The notes under the pieces are model-generated. The model was given only the letters and a program-made list of their open reading frames with translations, ran no database searches and was not told the origin of the DNA. The translations under genes were made by a program, and so were the position numbers. Of a DNA stretch of 64,000 nt, positions 1 to 10,497 are shown one piece after another (positions within the stretch are counted from its first letter, which is position 1; the number at the start of each line of letters is the position of its first letter). The stretch comes from Phoronis australis. Lineage: Eukaryota > Phoronida > Phoronidae. The stretch is taken from contig NMRA01000845.1 in the NCBI GenBank assembly GCA_002633005.1, positions 58,636 to 122,635 of the forward strand, read 5' to 3'.

Positions 1-32
1 GAAGCATGGCTGAACTTTACTCTTGTTCACTG

Positions 33-276
33 TCAACCTCTTTTCCACAATTGCGCGGTGCTGTTCAAGTACTGCCAAATCCTGCATGGAGTCAGTGAAT
101 GGATGATATCCCTTCGATCGTCTGATAGATCGCACATTCAGGAAATCAAAGACATTGTTGACTTGCTTCAGGAAGTTCGCTGTGTTTGAAGCCGACTGCG
201 GGAGTTTCCCCAATGCCACCAAAGTAAACATTCCAGCATACACCGTGTGTGAGCAAACCTGAGCTGCAAAGCAGAC
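33..276 (-). CDS. P-element/THAP9-type transposase, exon with GTP-binding-insertion region (partial)
   Basis: Read on the minus strand, an AG acceptor at 277-278 opens a frame of about 80 codons that ends at a TGA at 33-35. It contains FAAQVCSHTVYAGMF, then LPQSASNTANFLKQVNNVF and FDFLNVRS. This order (AAQVxSHxV, then TAxF, then FDxLNxR) is characteristic of the GTP-binding insertion region of P-element/THAP9 transposases. That region interrupts the RNase H-like catalytic fold of these cut-and-paste enzymes. The exon joins in frame to the exon at 966-1063: ATGCGT|GTCTGC gives MRV followed by CFAAQ. The terminal TGA may be a real stop or an unspliced donor (AGAG|GTTGAC); full-length family members continue into the C-terminal RNase H part, which is not visible here. 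The family call is confident. Whether this is a live transposon, a domesticated gene or a fragment is not resolved. Confidence 0.75.
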
Positions 277-965
277 CTACAACATGAAGCATTTATTAAT
301 AACTTCATCAACGTTTTACTTAAAACTGGTTAATATTTTTAAAAGGATATTTTCTTTCTATTTTTTGTCTAAACTTGAAAATCCTGAAATAGCTTAATTG
401 ATATTAATACACAAGGCTCAAAACTTTCCTTCCATGATAGCAAGTGGTTACTAGCAATGAAGAGGCAAAACACCTGAGAAAGGTATGAAGCAGTCTAATT
501 TTGAAGGGATTGTCCAACCTTGTTAAAAGTGATGTTTTTGAATTTTTCTTTCCCAGTGCCTTCTAATGGTCTATTTGTGGTATAACATCGATTTCTGTTA
601 TGGTTTCGAAAGATTTCAGATGCACTAGTGTGTAGCTGAGCGAGTATTAGTTTATTTAGTATCTGTTTTTAAGTAAGACACAAATTTAAATCTGCAACAA
701 ATACACCTCCAAGTTCTGTCAAAAACTAATTGACATTGAAAATGCTTTCTGGGCAAGTTGGTATTCAATTTGAATGATTTAATAACCTAAATCATACGTT
801 AAATTTTGTTCACAGCAGGTGGGTTTATAATACTTTTAGCAATATGAATATAACAGTATCAGGTAACCAGCACTAGCTGAAATCTATAATCCTTCCCTAC
901 ATGTACACAAAACATAACTTAAGGAAACGATAAACAAAAATGACAATTATGAGAGAGAAACTCAC

Positions 966-1063
966 ACGCATTGGTGAAAATGGTGGTAGGAAAACGTGTT
1001 TATCAGTAAGCTTCGGTGCCAGTCGTACTTGTAGAATGCAACAACATCTTTCCAGGACGCAGT
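966..1063 (-). pseudogene. P-element-type transposase, central exon with an internal frameshift
   Basis: On the minus strand this segment lies between an acceptor (GATTTTCAG ending at 1064) and a donor (GTGAGT starting at 965). The first frame reads ASWKDVVAFYKYDWH; a different frame then reads KLTDKHVFLPPFSPMRV. Both pieces belong in this order in P-element/THAP9 transposases (W..v..fY..d, then pKLTd.Hi.lp.f..MrV). One exon therefore carries two consecutive homologous blocks in different frames, which shows an indel near 1005-1015. The donor side joins cleanly to the exon at 33-276. The frameshift points to a decayed copy, although a consensus or assembly error is possible in a draft genome with single-N joins elsewhere. 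Confidence 0.7.
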
Positions 1064-1686
1064 CTGAAAATCAGAGTCCTATAAAAACTAATGATTGTTA
1101 CGCATGCTTACAAAAATCATTTGGTGGATATTAACAACAACCTCTGGATGGAGAATTATTTTAAAATAGTTAATCTTTTCAGTCTGTCAGAAAACAAAAC
1201 GCACAAGTATCCTTTGCTGAATTAGCCATTCCTGGTTGCAGTAGAATTTTTGTTGAATTGTACATCAAATGCAACCATTTGCTTATGTCTATTTTCTGCT
1301 TTAAGGCACACTTTGACCTTGTTAGAAGCTTTTAATCAAGCATGTCCAACATCGTACTGCCTCCAACTCACCTTTGCAATCATATGCAAATGACGCAATA
1401 GTGCATGGTGGTTGAGAAGCTGGTGAGTCGAAAGAATCCAACAGAACAATGAACCTCAACAAGAACCAAGAGCAACCTGAAATCAACAAACAAAAGAATA
1501 ACAAACAAAACAAACCTAAAATAAATAAATACAGAGACTTTCTTTAGAGGCATATTGAGTCCTGCTTTGAGTTACATAAAACATTAAACTTACAGGTAAG
1601 TCAAGTTCAAATCACTCTGCAAACATCACTGGTTGACTAGCAGCATATCCACAAAAAGAATTTTTTGTATCACTCGTCTATCTCAC

Positions 1687-1811
1687 CTGTCTTTATCAGT
1701 AGGGAAGCGAAAGAAGTGCAAGTCGCGATTTTTCACCTGACTGTTGCTGCAGCCATAAGCAGCGCAAAAAGCTCCTCTGCTCCTCTTTTTAGGGACTACA
1801 GTCGTCATGTC
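1687..1811 (-). CDS. THAP zinc-finger N-terminal exon
   Basis: The minus-strand reading frame ends with AFCAAYGCSNS, a short linker, then DLHFFRFPTDKDR. C-x3-Y-G-C-x-N followed by FFRFP and a downstream Arg is the first half of the C2CH THAP DNA-binding domain. The sequence stops at a good splice donor (GACAG|GTGAGA, GT at 1686-1685) at the usual point inside the THAP domain. The start chosen is the Met 13 codons before the first Cys (MTTVVPKKRSRG...); in-frame Mets further upstream reach 1967. The missing half (W, second Cys, His-Phe) should sit in the next exon, but no convincing candidate was found between 1100 and 1680. A THAP domain N-terminal to a P-element transposase on the same strand fits a THAP9-like or P-element architecture, so this is probably the first exon of the same unit. 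Confidence 0.7.
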
Positions 1812-1976
1812 TTGTTCTACAGTTGCTTGATGCACCACTACCCTAAGATGGGAATTTTTACGAACTACATGATCAGATGAAATATTTTGTCTCTGCGCCC
1901 ACTGACCACGAGGATCTGCCATATTGGTTTTTTCGCACACACCGCCGCTAGACGTCTCTACGGTCACTGAAACAAC

Positions 1977-3742
1977 AATGGGCGCCCGTGGCCGTCCAAT
2001 AGGATTTCGCTAGGTGAAACGTCTCCCTCTCTAAGGTCTCTGACTATACATGTACTCTGGTTTGCGTTTGAGTAGGAACTACGTGTAATTTGCTTATTCA
2101 TAACTTGCGTTTTGGAGTATAAAATAACTCAAATTATGGAGCCTCTCAACTGCTAATACATATAGATCTATTCCATGTCTTGAAATCCAGATCAAAGAAA
2201 ATAACTTAATTACAAAACCTAGACGAGAATGAATAATTTATTCCAAGACAAGCACATGCACTCTAAACGATGGGCACAGACCTTACAACAACTTTGGAAC
2301 CTTATTCTCGTGCAGAAGCAGAATTCACGAGATTCCTGTACACTGCATCTCATTCTTGTTGTCACAGAAGGGCGCAGGGTGAAAATTGTGGCCATGTTTG
2401 GTAGCTTCAATTTGGAGAACCCCTGATCTGCTCGTATCTTGGAGCCTCCAGATACCTTGTTCGCCATTGGTGTGATTACTTTTATTTGCAGACAGTTAGC
2501 GACTATCTAGATGCAACGTATTACTCTTCGTAGTTCCTTCTTAGTGTTCGTTATTCATAATTATCCCATCACTTTGACGGTTACTTTAAACTTCGTGTTC
2601 TAGACACTGCTGTCTTTTCATCCGTGATTATTGCAGACCCATCAAACGTGTTGCAGTTAATTTTTACAAGTACTTCTTGCTCTTTCATTTTGTACCTGCC
2701 GCATGTAGTTCTTACCAACTGAAGTTCCATCCTATGTAACGCAATTAACTCTTACATATTGAAAGGCTGTCACACGTGTAGCAAATAAATCTTAATTGCT
2801 TCTTTCTCACCTCCTGCCATACAAGTACGTACTCTATTCACTGTTTATGGTTCAAAAGTTTTGCAATTTTTTTTTCTCTCATTTCAAACATGCTGAAAGT
2901 TAATTATTTCTTGCTGCAGCTCATTTTTCGTCGTTTTTTGTAACAGTTCATTCATTCCCCATGTAGATCTTCATATTCAATACCCTGCTAACCACTGTTG
3001 CTTACCTGCAGTGTATTCTTACATAGTGAAATCCATTTCTGTGTGTTACAGTTCGTTCATAAGTCTATATGTGATTCCTGCAGTGCTGTCAAATAGGGAT
3101 GTGACGTCATCTTTGTGACGTAATCTTTGTAGATTTAGAAGGCTTCAAAACTTTATTTAATAGCTTTCTTGTACTTCGAACACACTTAAACATCGTCATA
3201 GAAATTTTCCCTGCTGAATATAATACAAAAACACCTATATGTAAGAAAACAAACAGGAAAGCAGGGTATATATGAACATGACTTGAATATCAACTACATC
3301 TAGTGGGAAACAAACGAACTAGTGGGCAGCGAGTAACTAAAAGCTAAAACATGGTACTTACGAAAGTATTTCAGCATCAGAACACCACCAGGACACCACA
3401 CACAAACTCCATTCAACCATTTTGGAAACAGAATGCCAAAAGGAGGCACCACAAGTCTGTCTTAAGTCAGTTAAGGGAATTTACACCATACTAGTCTAGA
3501 AAATACCGCCTTCTTGGTTCTAGCCCTATCCATTCTCTATGAGAAATTACAGTTGGCCAAAACTTGTAAATCTGAAATTAACAGTTAATATTCTGTTTTA
3601 GACTTTTCTTTATTAAGCTTCTATGCATTGTTCACACTTCCTTTGACGTGACCTTCGGATTTTAAAAAGTTTGATGTGTTGAACTTTTTCGGTTTCAACA
3701 AAAATATTAGTGCAACGGAATAAGCCAAATTGAAAAAACTCA
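1977..3742. other. Non-coding stretch upstream of the THAP exon
   Basis: No gene could be supported here. Positions 1900-2050 are richer in CpG and lie immediately upstream of the THAP exon, so this is a plausible promoter position. From about 2640 to 3080 the sequence is T-rich, with loosely recurring phrases of the type gttgcagttaattnttaca every 60-100 bp; this looks like a very old, decayed tandem repeat. Short open frames in this stretch have no recognisable protein features. Confidence 0.4.
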
Positions 3743-4516
3743 CTATGCGTGTGACGTAATCCCTTTCCAACCGTATATTACATTCTTATTTACTTCAAAT
3801 CATTTCCACCTGACGCTGCTCATTTATTTTTCCTACAGTTGCATTTCTTACACGTTTGTAGCACTTCCGGGTTTTTATCATAATTCATAGTAAATTCGAC
3901 CCACAATCTTTAATGAGTTCAGTTTTATAAATTCCAAAGTTTAGCCCTACTCACCGCTGCGCATGCTGTCATTGGTGACAGTTACACGTGATACCGAGAA
4001 TTCCCGCAAATAGACCCATGGGCGGATATTCAGAAAACATTTCAACAACACCAATGAAACCAAATACACGCATGGTGTATTTGTGGACAGGGATGGCATA
4101 TTTTCGAAAATTGTTTGCAATAAACACATGTTACTGTATGTAATTGTATCACACTACTGAGAATTTTATTCGTTCATACTATGCTTAGTATTTCGTTCCC
4201 AGTAAACACCGTGCTCTAAAATTGTACTTCACACTGTGCTAATACAATTAGCTACAAACAGGCACCCATTATCTTGAAAAAAGATTACCTACATTAATGT
4301 CATGCTAGATTGAGGCCAGAAAACACGTAACCATGTACCAGGACTGCGTGCAGTAAATGTAAGACACTTGCGGACCAATTGCAGCGATGAATGGTTTTGC
4401 CTTAAAGAGAAAAGGCCAAATTTTTACTCCCATAATTCAACGTTCCAGTCTCGGCAATCATTTCAGCTGCAGATTTTGAACTAATTCGCCAAGAAGGCAA
4501 TGTCAAGGTACCTAAA

Positions 4517-4712
4517 CTGCACGGTCAACGGACTAATCAACTCGGGCACGGACGCATGAACACGACTCACGGACCTTCAAACACCGTCCACTGACTCACA
4601 AACACGGGAACGGACTCACAAAACACGATCCACGCACCCAAATACACGGGACATGGACTCATATTCACGAGGAACCACGATTAACGGACCGCCAAACACT
4701 GGTCACGGACTC
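4517..4712 (+). repeat. Degenerate minisatellite with CACGGACTCA/CAAACAC motifs
   Basis: About ten irregular repeats of roughly 20-30 bp combine 'cacggact(ca)', 'aaacac' and 'gaccg/gtcca'. The same array recurs in the second block at about 5773-5968 with small differences. No coding potential is seen. Confidence 0.6.
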
Positions 4713-4739
4713 ATCGGCTTCCTGGGTCAGCTGATACAT

Positions 4740-4925
4740 GTATCTTCATTTTGTCCGTTTGTTTACGCTAATTAAATGGTCAAAAACACAAAATTCACCT
4801 TGGGAAAAGGGCTAGTTGAATTTGCTATAACTTGATTGTGTTAAAAAATCTGTTTTCCAGCTTTTACTAAAAATGCTTCTAAATCTTATACAGGGCTCTT
4901 TTCTTGAAATGCGTCTAGTCTAGTT
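4740..4925 (+). mobile_element. Solo terminal segment of the long-TIR transposon family (also 5996-6182)
   Basis: The segment ends in GAAATGCGTCTAGTCTAG and carries TTTACTAAAAATGCTTCTA and AAATGGTCAAAAACAC. These match, in the same order, the right terminus at 38032-38109 and the reverse complement of the left terminus at 34612-34790. It therefore derives from an end of that element family without any coding interior. It is counted twice in the window because it lies inside the duplicated block. Confidence 0.6.
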
Positions 4926-4997
4926 GATTTCGTCCAGTGAACATAACAGATTTTTCTCGGCGATCTCTTAAACTCACGACCATTTTTTCACCTGAAT

Positions 4998-4998
4998 N
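4998..4998. other. Single-N join between two tandem near-identical copies
   Basis: A lone N separates the two 1.26-kb copies. Either the assembler placed an unresolved overlap here or a gap was collapsed to one base. Confidence 0.9.
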
Positions 4999-6256
4999 CT
5001 ATGCGTGTGACGTAATCCCTTTCCAACCGTATATTAAATTGTTATTTACTGCAAATCATTTCCACCTGACGCTGCCCATTTATTTTTCCTACAGTTGCAT
5101 TTCTTTCACGTTTGTAGCACTTCCGGGTTTTTATCTCAATTCATAGTAAATTCGACCCACAATCTTTAATGAGTTCAATTTTATAAATTCCAAAGTTTAG
5201 CCCTACTCACCGCTGCGCATGCTGTCATTGGTGACAGTTACACGTGGTACCGAGAATTCCCGCAAATAGACCCATGGGCGGATATTCAGAAAACATTTCA
5301 ACAACACCAATGAAACCAAATACACGCATGGTGTATTTGTGGACAGGGATGGCATATTTTCGAAAATTGTTTGCAATAAACACATGTTACTGTATGAAAT
5401 TGTATCACACTACTGAGAATTTTATTCGTTCATACTGTGCTTAGTATTTCGTTCCCAGTAAACACCGTGCTCTAAAATTGTACTTCACACTGTGCTAATA
5501 CAATTAGCTACAAACAGGCACCCATTATCTTGAAAAAAGATTACCTACATTAATGTCATGCTAGAGTTAGGCCAGAAAACACGTAACCATGTACCAGGAC
5601 TGCGTGCAGTAAATGCAAGACACTTGCGGACCAATTGCAGCGATGAATGGTTTTGACTTAAAGAGAAAAGGCGTAATTTTTTCTCCCATAATTCAACGTT
5701 CCAGTCTCGGCAATCGTTTCAGCGGCAGATTTTGAACAAACTCGCCAAGAAGGCAATGTCAAGGTACCTAAACTACATGGTCAACGGACTAATAAACTCG
5801 GGCACGGACGCATGAACACGACTCACGGACCATCAAACACCGTCCACTGACTCACAAACACGGAAACGGACTCACAAAACACGATCCACGCACCCAAATA
5901 CACGGGACATGGACTCATATTCACGAGGAACCACGGTTAACGGACCGCCAAACACTGGTCACGGACTCATCGGCTTCCTGGGTCAGCTGATACATGTATC
6001 TTCATTTTGTCCGTTTGTTTACGCTAATTAAATGGTCAAAAACGCAAAATTCACCTTGGGAAAAGGGCTAGTTGAATTTGCCATAACTTGATTGTGTTAA
6101 AAAATCTGTTTTCCAGCTTTTACTAAAAAATGCTTCTAAAACCTTATACAGGGCTCTTTTCTTGAAATGCGTCTAGTCTAGTTGATTTCGTCCAGCGAAC
6201 AATAACATATTTTTCTCGGCGATCTCTTAAACTCACGACCATTTTTTCACCTGAAT
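4999..6256 (+). repeat. 1.26-kb block, copy 2 of the tandem pair
   Basis: This is the counterpart of 3743-4997. It differs by scattered substitutions (for example ACGTGATACC against ACGTGGTACC near 5245) and short indels, the level expected between alleles. It contains its own copies of the minisatellite and the transposon end. Confidence 0.9.
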
Positions 6257-7091
6257 CAGATAAGAACAGTGGGTTTTGTTACGTCAACATTTTCAAACCT
6301 ACAAATTTCAAATGACACGTGGGGTGAATCGTTTGAAAAACTTGACGTTGGGTAACAAATTTCTCATAAAATGCATACGGGTTTTGACGATAATGTCACT
6401 TTTCCTAGAGATGAATAACCAAAGCAAGTATACATACAAAGATCATTTTGAAATAAATTATGACTGTGGTCGCCTTTTGTGATTGAAACATTCGTTCATG
6501 AACTTCTTGTTGCTCAATATGTATCATTTGAGTTTAAAAATTAAGATCTGTATCTAAACACAACAAAGTATAGCATGTGATAATCTGAGTCGGCCTTTTT
6601 AAAATCCAAGAGGGCTGGTAATTACCCTTATGATATTGATGGGTGCATGTACCCAGATTGACTAGTACACTTGATTTTATCAGTCAATGAAAAATTTTGC
6701 TCCTTAGCCACTCCACTATAGTCATTTGCTTGCACGGCTACGGCGCCAAATTGTAATAAAAGGTGCGACAAGTTCTCCCATTACTTGCATCAGGGGAGTA
6801 CATGTTACTCGAGAGCGACAATTTATCACAGCACGACTGTTTTATGGTTTGCATTTGGGTGATAACGTTGCGACGGGATATAGCGAGGTACATGTACAAA
6901 GGTATTGAGGACACAGGAGTGTTAACTGCAAACGTGCCCATCACTGTAACCGATAAGCCTACCTGTTATCGTTGGTTACAAACTTAGGTACATGTATATT
7001 GACAGACTCGCTCGATAGCACCGCTGAGAAGGAAGTGAAGCTACACGAAAGTTAAAACTGATTGAGCTGAGTGAATTCACTCCGTTGCAGA
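6257..7091. other. Non-coding stretch before the Ly6-like gene
   Basis: No gene is supported here. Several ACATGTA-type palindromes occur (6800-6900, 6990). The last 100 bp would include the 5' untranslated region and promoter of the gene starting at 7092; no convincing TATA box was picked out. Confidence 0.4.
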
Positions 7092-7152
7092 ATGAGACCT
7101 TGGCTCCTTTACTATTTCCTTTTCGTTGCAACAACGTCGTTGATTGTGAAAG
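7092..7152 (+). CDS. Ly6/uPAR-family secreted protein, exon 1 (signal peptide)
   Basis: The ATG at 7092 opens MRPWLLYYFLFVATTSLIVK, a textbook signal peptide with one positive charge and then a long hydrophobic core. The exon ends at AAAG|GTAATC in phase 1. It splices in frame to 10345-10497 and then 12888-13141, both also entered in phase 1. That is the typical Ly6 gene layout: signal exon, first half of the three-finger domain, second half plus GPI signal. The joined protein is 155 residues, and signal cleavage is predicted after Cys-Ser-Ala at residues 22-24, coded at the start of exon 2. An in-frame GTG lies seven codons upstream but the ATG is preferred. The product should enter the secretory pathway and sit outside the cell. 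Confidence 0.85.
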
Positions 7153-9630
7153 GTAATCCAATTTTATATAACATACATGTAGTATATTATAGAATATTTT
7201 TTGAGCCAAACCATTTTATGTTCCAATTTTCAATAACTGTCAACCGTATCAATGTCCCTGCACTATAGTCAAACTAAATGACTTAAGTGTTTATCACAAG
7301 CTGTGCATGTCTGCATAGAAGTGCGTTTTATCAATCGTTACACTTTTGTCACAAAGCTATGATCCCATAACAAGACATACAGCTATCTCACCCTGAATGA
7401 GGTAAAGAAGTTTTTCTAAAACCTGTCTTCTGTCATGAATATACCTGTAGTCATTTTCTTGTGAGAATTTCCGCGAGTCTTCACCAAGAAAGATCCTTCT
7501 TGGCATGTAAAGTTTGTCGGGAATATGTCAATATTTTGTCAAATTTTGTTCTGAACCTGTTTTTAACTTATTAGCGGTTATTAAAAACTGTCTCAAAATA
7601 AATGTAACGATGTGTAACTCTCGTAAACCTCTTAAACTTTGGAACAAGTTTGACATCAATTTACTAAAGGTGCTGAGCCAGCAAATGTGACTTTAGGCGA
7701 GGACACAATAATTACGTGAAAACACACTCCCAAAAACTTCATGATTCCTTTGATGACAACTTGAGTAAGCGTTTTTGTTAAATCCTGTTTTCATCATTTG
7801 GGTAACATGAGAATGATTCATCAGCAGTCGTCAGTGCGATGATCGGTCGAAATCTTCAAAACAGGGTTTAATGTCTTTTAAAAAACAGTTTTAGATTGCA
7901 GGTGACGCTTTTGTTTCATACCAGGCACTGCTTAGCCAATCATGTATCCTAGCCTGACCAACGATTGTTGTCGTATGGGCAGTAATGTTTGGTGATTTGA
8001 TGTCGACATCTGGCCTACGCTTCAGATATCTCTGATAATCGCGCAAATGTCTTTGATATGAGAATTTTCTCCCGCAAACTCATCGGATCGGCGTTGAGTG
8101 GGAAATTTCTGCAACTGAGTCATATAGTACCTGTCAAGAGAAGTAAAGCCAACGAAATGAAACCCTTCTTTAAAGTGGCTTAGAACGTGAGAAAACAGCC
8201 TGACTAAACTGCCTCATTTGCAGAAGCAGAAGTCAAGCTGTTCACCCGGCGTTTTACGGCTTGTTTGTGAAGATTTTGAGTTTCCTATGATATCAGAGCA
8301 TTTTGATTTGCTTTCCAATTTGCATAGGCAACGCACGTTTATTTGGTATGGCAAGACATCGACACTATAGAACACTTCCTTGTATGGAAATATGAACATT
8401 ATGGAAGTTTTTAGCAGCAGCCATTCCTACTTTTTAGCGTGTGCTCGCATATACATTATTAGGGGCGGGGAATTTAAAAACTGCCACAGTCCGTCTTGGG
8501 GACCTTTGCCAACATGACCCTAGGTTTAAAGGAGCATGCCACCCAAAAAACAACCTAATTTGTATCAATTTAGATCGAGTAGTTCTACTCCATAACGACA
8601 CGTACGGTGCGTTACCTGACACCTGACGGCAGACGGAGGTGTTGAAATTATCCAATGACGTCATCGGTTTCACACGCAGTCTGTTCAGCAGTTCACAACA
8701 CGTGTTACTGGTGTCAGCTTATCGCTTGAAGTCATTGTAAATAAATCACCAAACTTCGATGTAAAACCCTTAAAAATACACCGAGTTCTTATAAAAACGT
8801 GTTGTTTGATTTCGCTGTTACGGATTTATTGGTATTTGGACACACCGTAGCCTACAAAGTTCGGCAGGCCAATAAGGTCCGCAGCAGGAGTTTGGGGTCT
8901 GTTCGGAGATAATTTCGAGATATTTTCCGTGAGATACAGACCTGTGTTGTTTAGACTTGTGATTTTTTTAGTTCTAAACACAGAACGCTTGTTAGCCTGG
9001 CCAATGGCTCGTAGCACGATCAGGACCGTCGCGGCCGGCCGGATTGACTCGTTATCCCCGCCAGTGGCTCTGAAACTGATCAGACATCACGAACATAAAC
9101 CATCCGAAGTTCAGTGGAAACTAAACTTCCAGTGGAGAAAATACTATACTAGCGAGCCAAAGTAATGTGCACCTGATTATGTTGGTGAATTAGCCACGAA
9201 ACTGCAAATCTACTTACTCGTCGGGGGCCGCGAACTCAGGTTCCGCTTTGGCCACAGCACCGTCAGGGCAGAAGTTGTACATCGACAATCATTATTTGAG
9301 TAATGTAAATGTAAATAAAGATTCCCCTATCACATGGCCGTGGGATGGAAATCGAGTTGTTTTACAACACTTTCTGCCAGCAAACAGTAAATTAGGATGA
9401 GCTCACACGGCCTACATGTAGGTGTCCCGTCATTTAGTTTTATTGCACCTAAAGCCGGTAACGCAGTGAATTATTCATTATTGACTTCTCAAATCATTTG
9501 CACTCACGAACACTTCAAAGGCATTACAGATTGCATCTAACGAGACAGACTTTGTTTCAGTTTTATATAGCTATTGGTTAGGGTGAGAATAATTCATTTT
9601 GAAACAGAACGCTCAGTAATAAACGCCAAC

Positions 9631-9802
9631 ATGGCAACACGCAATCCCGACTTAGTCGACGAGCTATAGCTCATTAGTCCCGACTTCGCAGGTGCATCGT
9701 TAAGTTTTACAGGCTATCAATTCGAACAGGAATACAGTGATGAAGAAATACTAGAGAAGCGCCGTGGACAAGCTCAGACAACGGAACGTATGGAGTTATT
9801 TG
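9631..9802 (+). pseudogene. Possible degraded first exon with an in-frame stop
   Basis: The ATG at 9631 opens MATRNPDLVDEL, a TAG stop, then in the same frame an acidic stretch with SFTGYQFEQEYSDEEILEKR. It ends at a donor (TATTTG|GTAAGC, GT at 9803). A 'Y-x-F-E-x-E-Y-S-x-E-E' start followed by basic residues resembles, from memory, the lead-in to the cysteine-rich P2X7-C-terminal-like domain in many invertebrate proteins. The cysteine-rich part itself was not found downstream. The in-frame stop, which sits inside the palindrome GAGCTATAGCTC, argues for a dead copy. The family suggestion is weak. Confidence 0.25.
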
Positions 9803-10038
9803 GTAAGCCGACATTCGTCAGGCACTGTAGACGTCTGCAGGCCACAGACACGGAGATGTTTCACGGCCTCATACATGTACTTGCAATTTACAGCGTACAT
9901 GTACATTTCATTCTTCACTACCGTGAGCCACTTTCTAAGCATTTCGGACTCTCGAGGAACTAAAAAACGATATACCCGCTTTCCTCGCAGCTGCTTATTT
10001 CGGACAAGCGGGAGCGATGCACCGCAACAAGGCGGCAT
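9796..10038 (-). pseudogene. Decayed THAP domain
   Basis: The minus-strand frame starts MPPCCGASL and continues GKRVYRFLVPRESEMLRKWL, then about 25 residues later LRVCGLQT. The order matches a THAP domain: N-terminal Cys, basic loop, FRFP-type core, LRxKW, then VCxxHF. Here the FP is FL, the second zinc Cys is not in register, and the final HF is QT. The zinc site is therefore destroyed. It lies antisense inside intron 1 of the Ly6-like gene and is most likely a relic of a THAP-bearing transposon. Confidence 0.45.
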
Positions 10039-10344
10039 TCACTCTCCATATAAACCACGGACGTCGCTAGCGTCGTTTCTCACCTTCCTCACACGTTAAC
10101 GCGACACCTCTTGGCAAGGTAAGGTCGACCGTATGCGAGGCGATGTGGATATAGACCGATTAAGACGGCTAAAAAGACTAATTAAATCGGGTGGCTTTCT
10201 CCTTTAAATGTAGCCAACTAGTTACAAAACTATAACGATTAGTTATGTAAGAGTCGATATTTTCCGAAAGTAGAAATCTTGTTTGAAATGACCAAAATTA
10301 ACTTTACTTTTTTAGCCTCATAAGGATCACTTGTCTGTTCTTAG

Positions 10345-10497
10345 AATGCAGCGCCATCTTGTGTTACTCCTGCTCATATACCCGGTCCGCTGACCCATCA
10401 CTTACGTACGAGTGTGTCGACCAACCTCAAAACGTCACAACTGGCTCGCCAACAATCGACTGTCCAACATTCTGCAACACACAAAGACGTTACCAAG
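10345..10497 (+). CDS. Ly6/uPAR-family secreted protein, exon 2 (first half of three-finger domain)
   Basis: Acceptor TGTTCTTAG|AA and donor CCAAG|GTAAAA bound 153 nt, phase 1 to phase 1. Joined to exon 1 it begins E-CSA and continues ILCYSCSYTRSADPSLTYEC, then NVT (a possible N-glycosylation site at residue 50), then IDCPTFC. It supplies Cys 27, 30, 44, 60 and 64. The opening L-C-Y-x-C is the hallmark start of the Ly6/uPAR (LU) domain. Together with exon 3 the mature protein has exactly ten cysteines, the number needed for the five-disulfide LU fold. The family acts as GPI-anchored or secreted binding modules; no ligand can be inferred. Confidence 0.88.

Larger units (their letters stand above)
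3743..4997 (+). repeat. 1.26-kb block, copy 1 of a tandem pair joined by a single N
   Basis: Positions 3743-4997 recur almost letter for letter at 4999-6256, with scattered substitutions and a few indels. The copies abut at a lone N at 4998, and copy 1 ends with the same CACCTGAAT as copy 2. Copy-wide near-identity with the junction exactly at an N points to two haplotypes, or overlapping contig ends, left side by side by the assembler. Inside are a CACGGAC-type minisatellite (about 4517-4710) and an end of the transposon family described at 34612. Confidence 0.9.
7153..10344 (+). other. Intron 1 of the Ly6-like gene (3.2 kb)
   Basis: The intron is bounded by GTAATC at 7153 and the acceptor TGTTCTTAG ending at 10344. 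Most of it is featureless AT-rich sequence. From 8430 to 9250 the sequence is more GC- and CpG-rich, without a supportable gene. Between 9631 and 10038 it holds two decayed coding remnants, listed separately. Confidence 0.7.

Noticed and set aside
1372-1476. Minus-strand segment between CAG and GTGAGT as the second half of the THAP domain
   Set aside because: In the phase required by the THAP exon it reads into a TGA and has no W, Cys or His-Phe pattern. Other frames show no transposase motif.
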